Source: Williamsia deligens (lineage in GTDB: Bacteria; Actinomycetota; Actinomycetes; Mycobacteriales; Mycobacteriaceae). From it: DNA of 64,000 nucleotides. The stretch is from positions 2,280,796-2,344,795 of the forward strand of contig NZ_JAMTCI010000001.1 of NCBI RefSeq assembly GCF_024171765.1, given 5' to 3'. Shown piece by piece: positions 63,284 to 64,000 of the stretch (its first letter is position 1; each line of letters starts with the position of its first letter). A program made the translations under genes and the position numbers. Below the pieces are notes generated by a model, which ran no database searches, had not been told where the DNA came from, and saw only the letters and a list, made by a program, of their open reading frames with translations.

Positions 63284-64000
63284 TCATCGCTTCCAGGTGA
63301 TCTCGACGCGGGTGCCGCGCCCCGGCCGCGACACCACCGCGGCGTCGCCGCCGTCGACCTGTCGCATCCGGCCGACGATGCTGACGGTGATGCCGAGTCG
63401 GTGCGGTTGCACCGCCTGCGGGTCGAATCCCCGGCCGTCGTCGGCGACGGTCACCGTGATGGCGTCGCTGTCGAGCGTGGCGACGACGTCGGTCACCGTC
63501 GCCTGCGAGTGGCGGGCGCTGTTGCGCACCGCCTCCGCTGTCGCGGCGGCGACGGTCTCGACGACGGTCGTCGGGTAGGCGACCGCGTCCGGGGTGTCCG
63601 GGAGGATCACGGTGGGTCGTGTGCTGTCGTCGACGTCCGCGACGGCGGCCCGGATCACGCGCGCGGCCGATGTCGAACCGACGTCGATCACCGTCGTTGT
63701 GGGCGAGGCGATCTGGGCGAGATCGGCGAGTGTGCGCTGCGCCAGTGCGCGGACGTCGTCGGTGGTCCCCATCCGCGCGGCACCGAGCAGCGCGGCCATC
63801 ACGCCGTCGTGGGTGAGCGCGTCGAAGCGAGCGCGTTCGGTGCTGCGTGCCTGCGCCGCGGCGGTGTCGGCGGCGATGCGATAGGTCTCCTCACGCGTGC
63901 GATCGAGCACCCGGGCCGTGCGGACCCCGATCAGCGTGGCGCACACGAAGGGCATGGAGAACGCGAACGCGAAGGCGATGTCAGGTAGGCGCGCGACGGC
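63284..64000 (-). CDS. Sensor histidine kinase, NarL group (5' end outside window)
   Basis: The frame stays open to the window edge, and the residues before the first internal Met are hydrophobic (AFAFAFSMPFVCATLIGV). The N-terminal membrane part is therefore truncated by the window and not absent. The visible 239 residues include a HisKA_3-like motif ERARFDALTHDGVMAALL with the candidate phospho-His. The ATPase domain has EAVRNSARHSQA (N box), VADDGRGFDP (G1) and VSRPGRGTRVEITW. It precedes the sensor-like protein and the receiver-less LuxR gene. Confidence 0.85.
   Translation of the reverse strand, partial: AVARLPDIAFAFAFSMPFVCATLIGVRTARVLDRTREETYRIAADTAAAQARSTERARFDALTHDGVMAALLGAARMGTTDDVRALAQRTLADLAQIASPTTTVIDVGSTSAARVIRAAVADVDDSTRPTVILPDTPDAVAYPTTVVETVAAATAEAVRNSARHSQATVTDVVATLDSDAITVTVADDGRGFDPQAVQPHRLGITVSIVGRMRQVDGGDAAVVSRPGRGTRVEITWKR

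Overview
The window is about 64 kb of very GC-rich DNA coding densely on both strands, with many GTG starts and 4-base ATGA/GTGA gene overlaps. It looks like a chromosome of a mycolic-acid actinobacterium (Mycobacteriales). Gene order follows the Mycobacterium tuberculosis Rv0486-Rv0534c region closely: mshA, YbjN, gpm, senX3-regX3, Rv0495c, ppx, Rv0497-0499, proC, Rv0500A/B, Rv0501-0502, serB1-like, Rv0508, hemACDB, hemL, ccdA-resB-ccsB, menA. Mycobacteria lack the rex gene found here, so a Gordonia/Williamsia-type genus is my inference; the sequence alone does not prove it. I saw no rRNA, tRNA, CRISPR array, insertion sequence or prophage. No gene-free stretch exceeds 300 bases.

Layout. 1-9.2 kb: hydrolase tail, mycothiol glycosyltransferase mshA, YbjN, acyl-CoA ligase, a DHA2 MFS pump with a palindrome on its start codon, phosphoglycerate mutase, a small acetyltransferase and SenX3-RegX3. 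9.2-18.5 kb: Rv0495c-like protein, Ppx, a run of coupled genes through proC, a small HTH protein, bS22, an atypical SDR and a PlsC-type acyltransferase. 18.5-20.9 kb: a DUF559/AbiEi-type gene flanked by imperfect direct repeats, a SerB-like HAD phosphatase and a glutaredoxin-like protein. 20.9-26.7 kb: rex-hemA-hemC-hemD-hemB under an excellent Rex operator. 26.8-31.7 kb: small membrane proteins, an acyl-CoA dehydrogenase, and an Hsp20 gene under a CIRCE element. 31.8-37.4 kb: a complete peptide ABC importer not in the M. tuberculosis order, probably accessory. 37.5-40.4 kb: a membrane protein, an SDR lacking its Tyr, and an EAL-DICT c-di-GMP protein. 40.4-46.5 kb: hemL, a phosphatase, and the thioredoxin-CcdA-ResB-CcsB cytochrome c set. 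46.5-54.9 kb: EspR-like and BldC-like regulators, DUF4229, a cysteine synthase-fold enzyme, a FtsE/FtsX-type ABC system, a 21-bp-phased repeat array, an HTH/Clp-N pair and menA. 55-64 kb: a large AfsR-type regulator, a DrrAB-like exporter, an LCP ligase, and a receiver-less LuxR protein with two sensor-like proteins, the last cut by the window edge.

How genes fit together. Heme synthesis (hemACDB, hemL), heme attachment to cytochrome c (ccdA-resB-ccsB), menaquinone synthesis (menA) and the NADH/NAD+ sensor Rex form a respiratory theme. Stress control appears as CIRCE-Hsp20 and as an HTH/Clp-N operon whose promoter carries a perfect inverted repeat. Many genes have a TANNNT -10 element 5-8 bases before the start codon and so are probably leaderless. 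The least described candidates are the HTH/Clp-N operon, the 21-bp repeat family, the direct repeats around the DUF559 gene, and the split kinase with a receiver-less LuxR.
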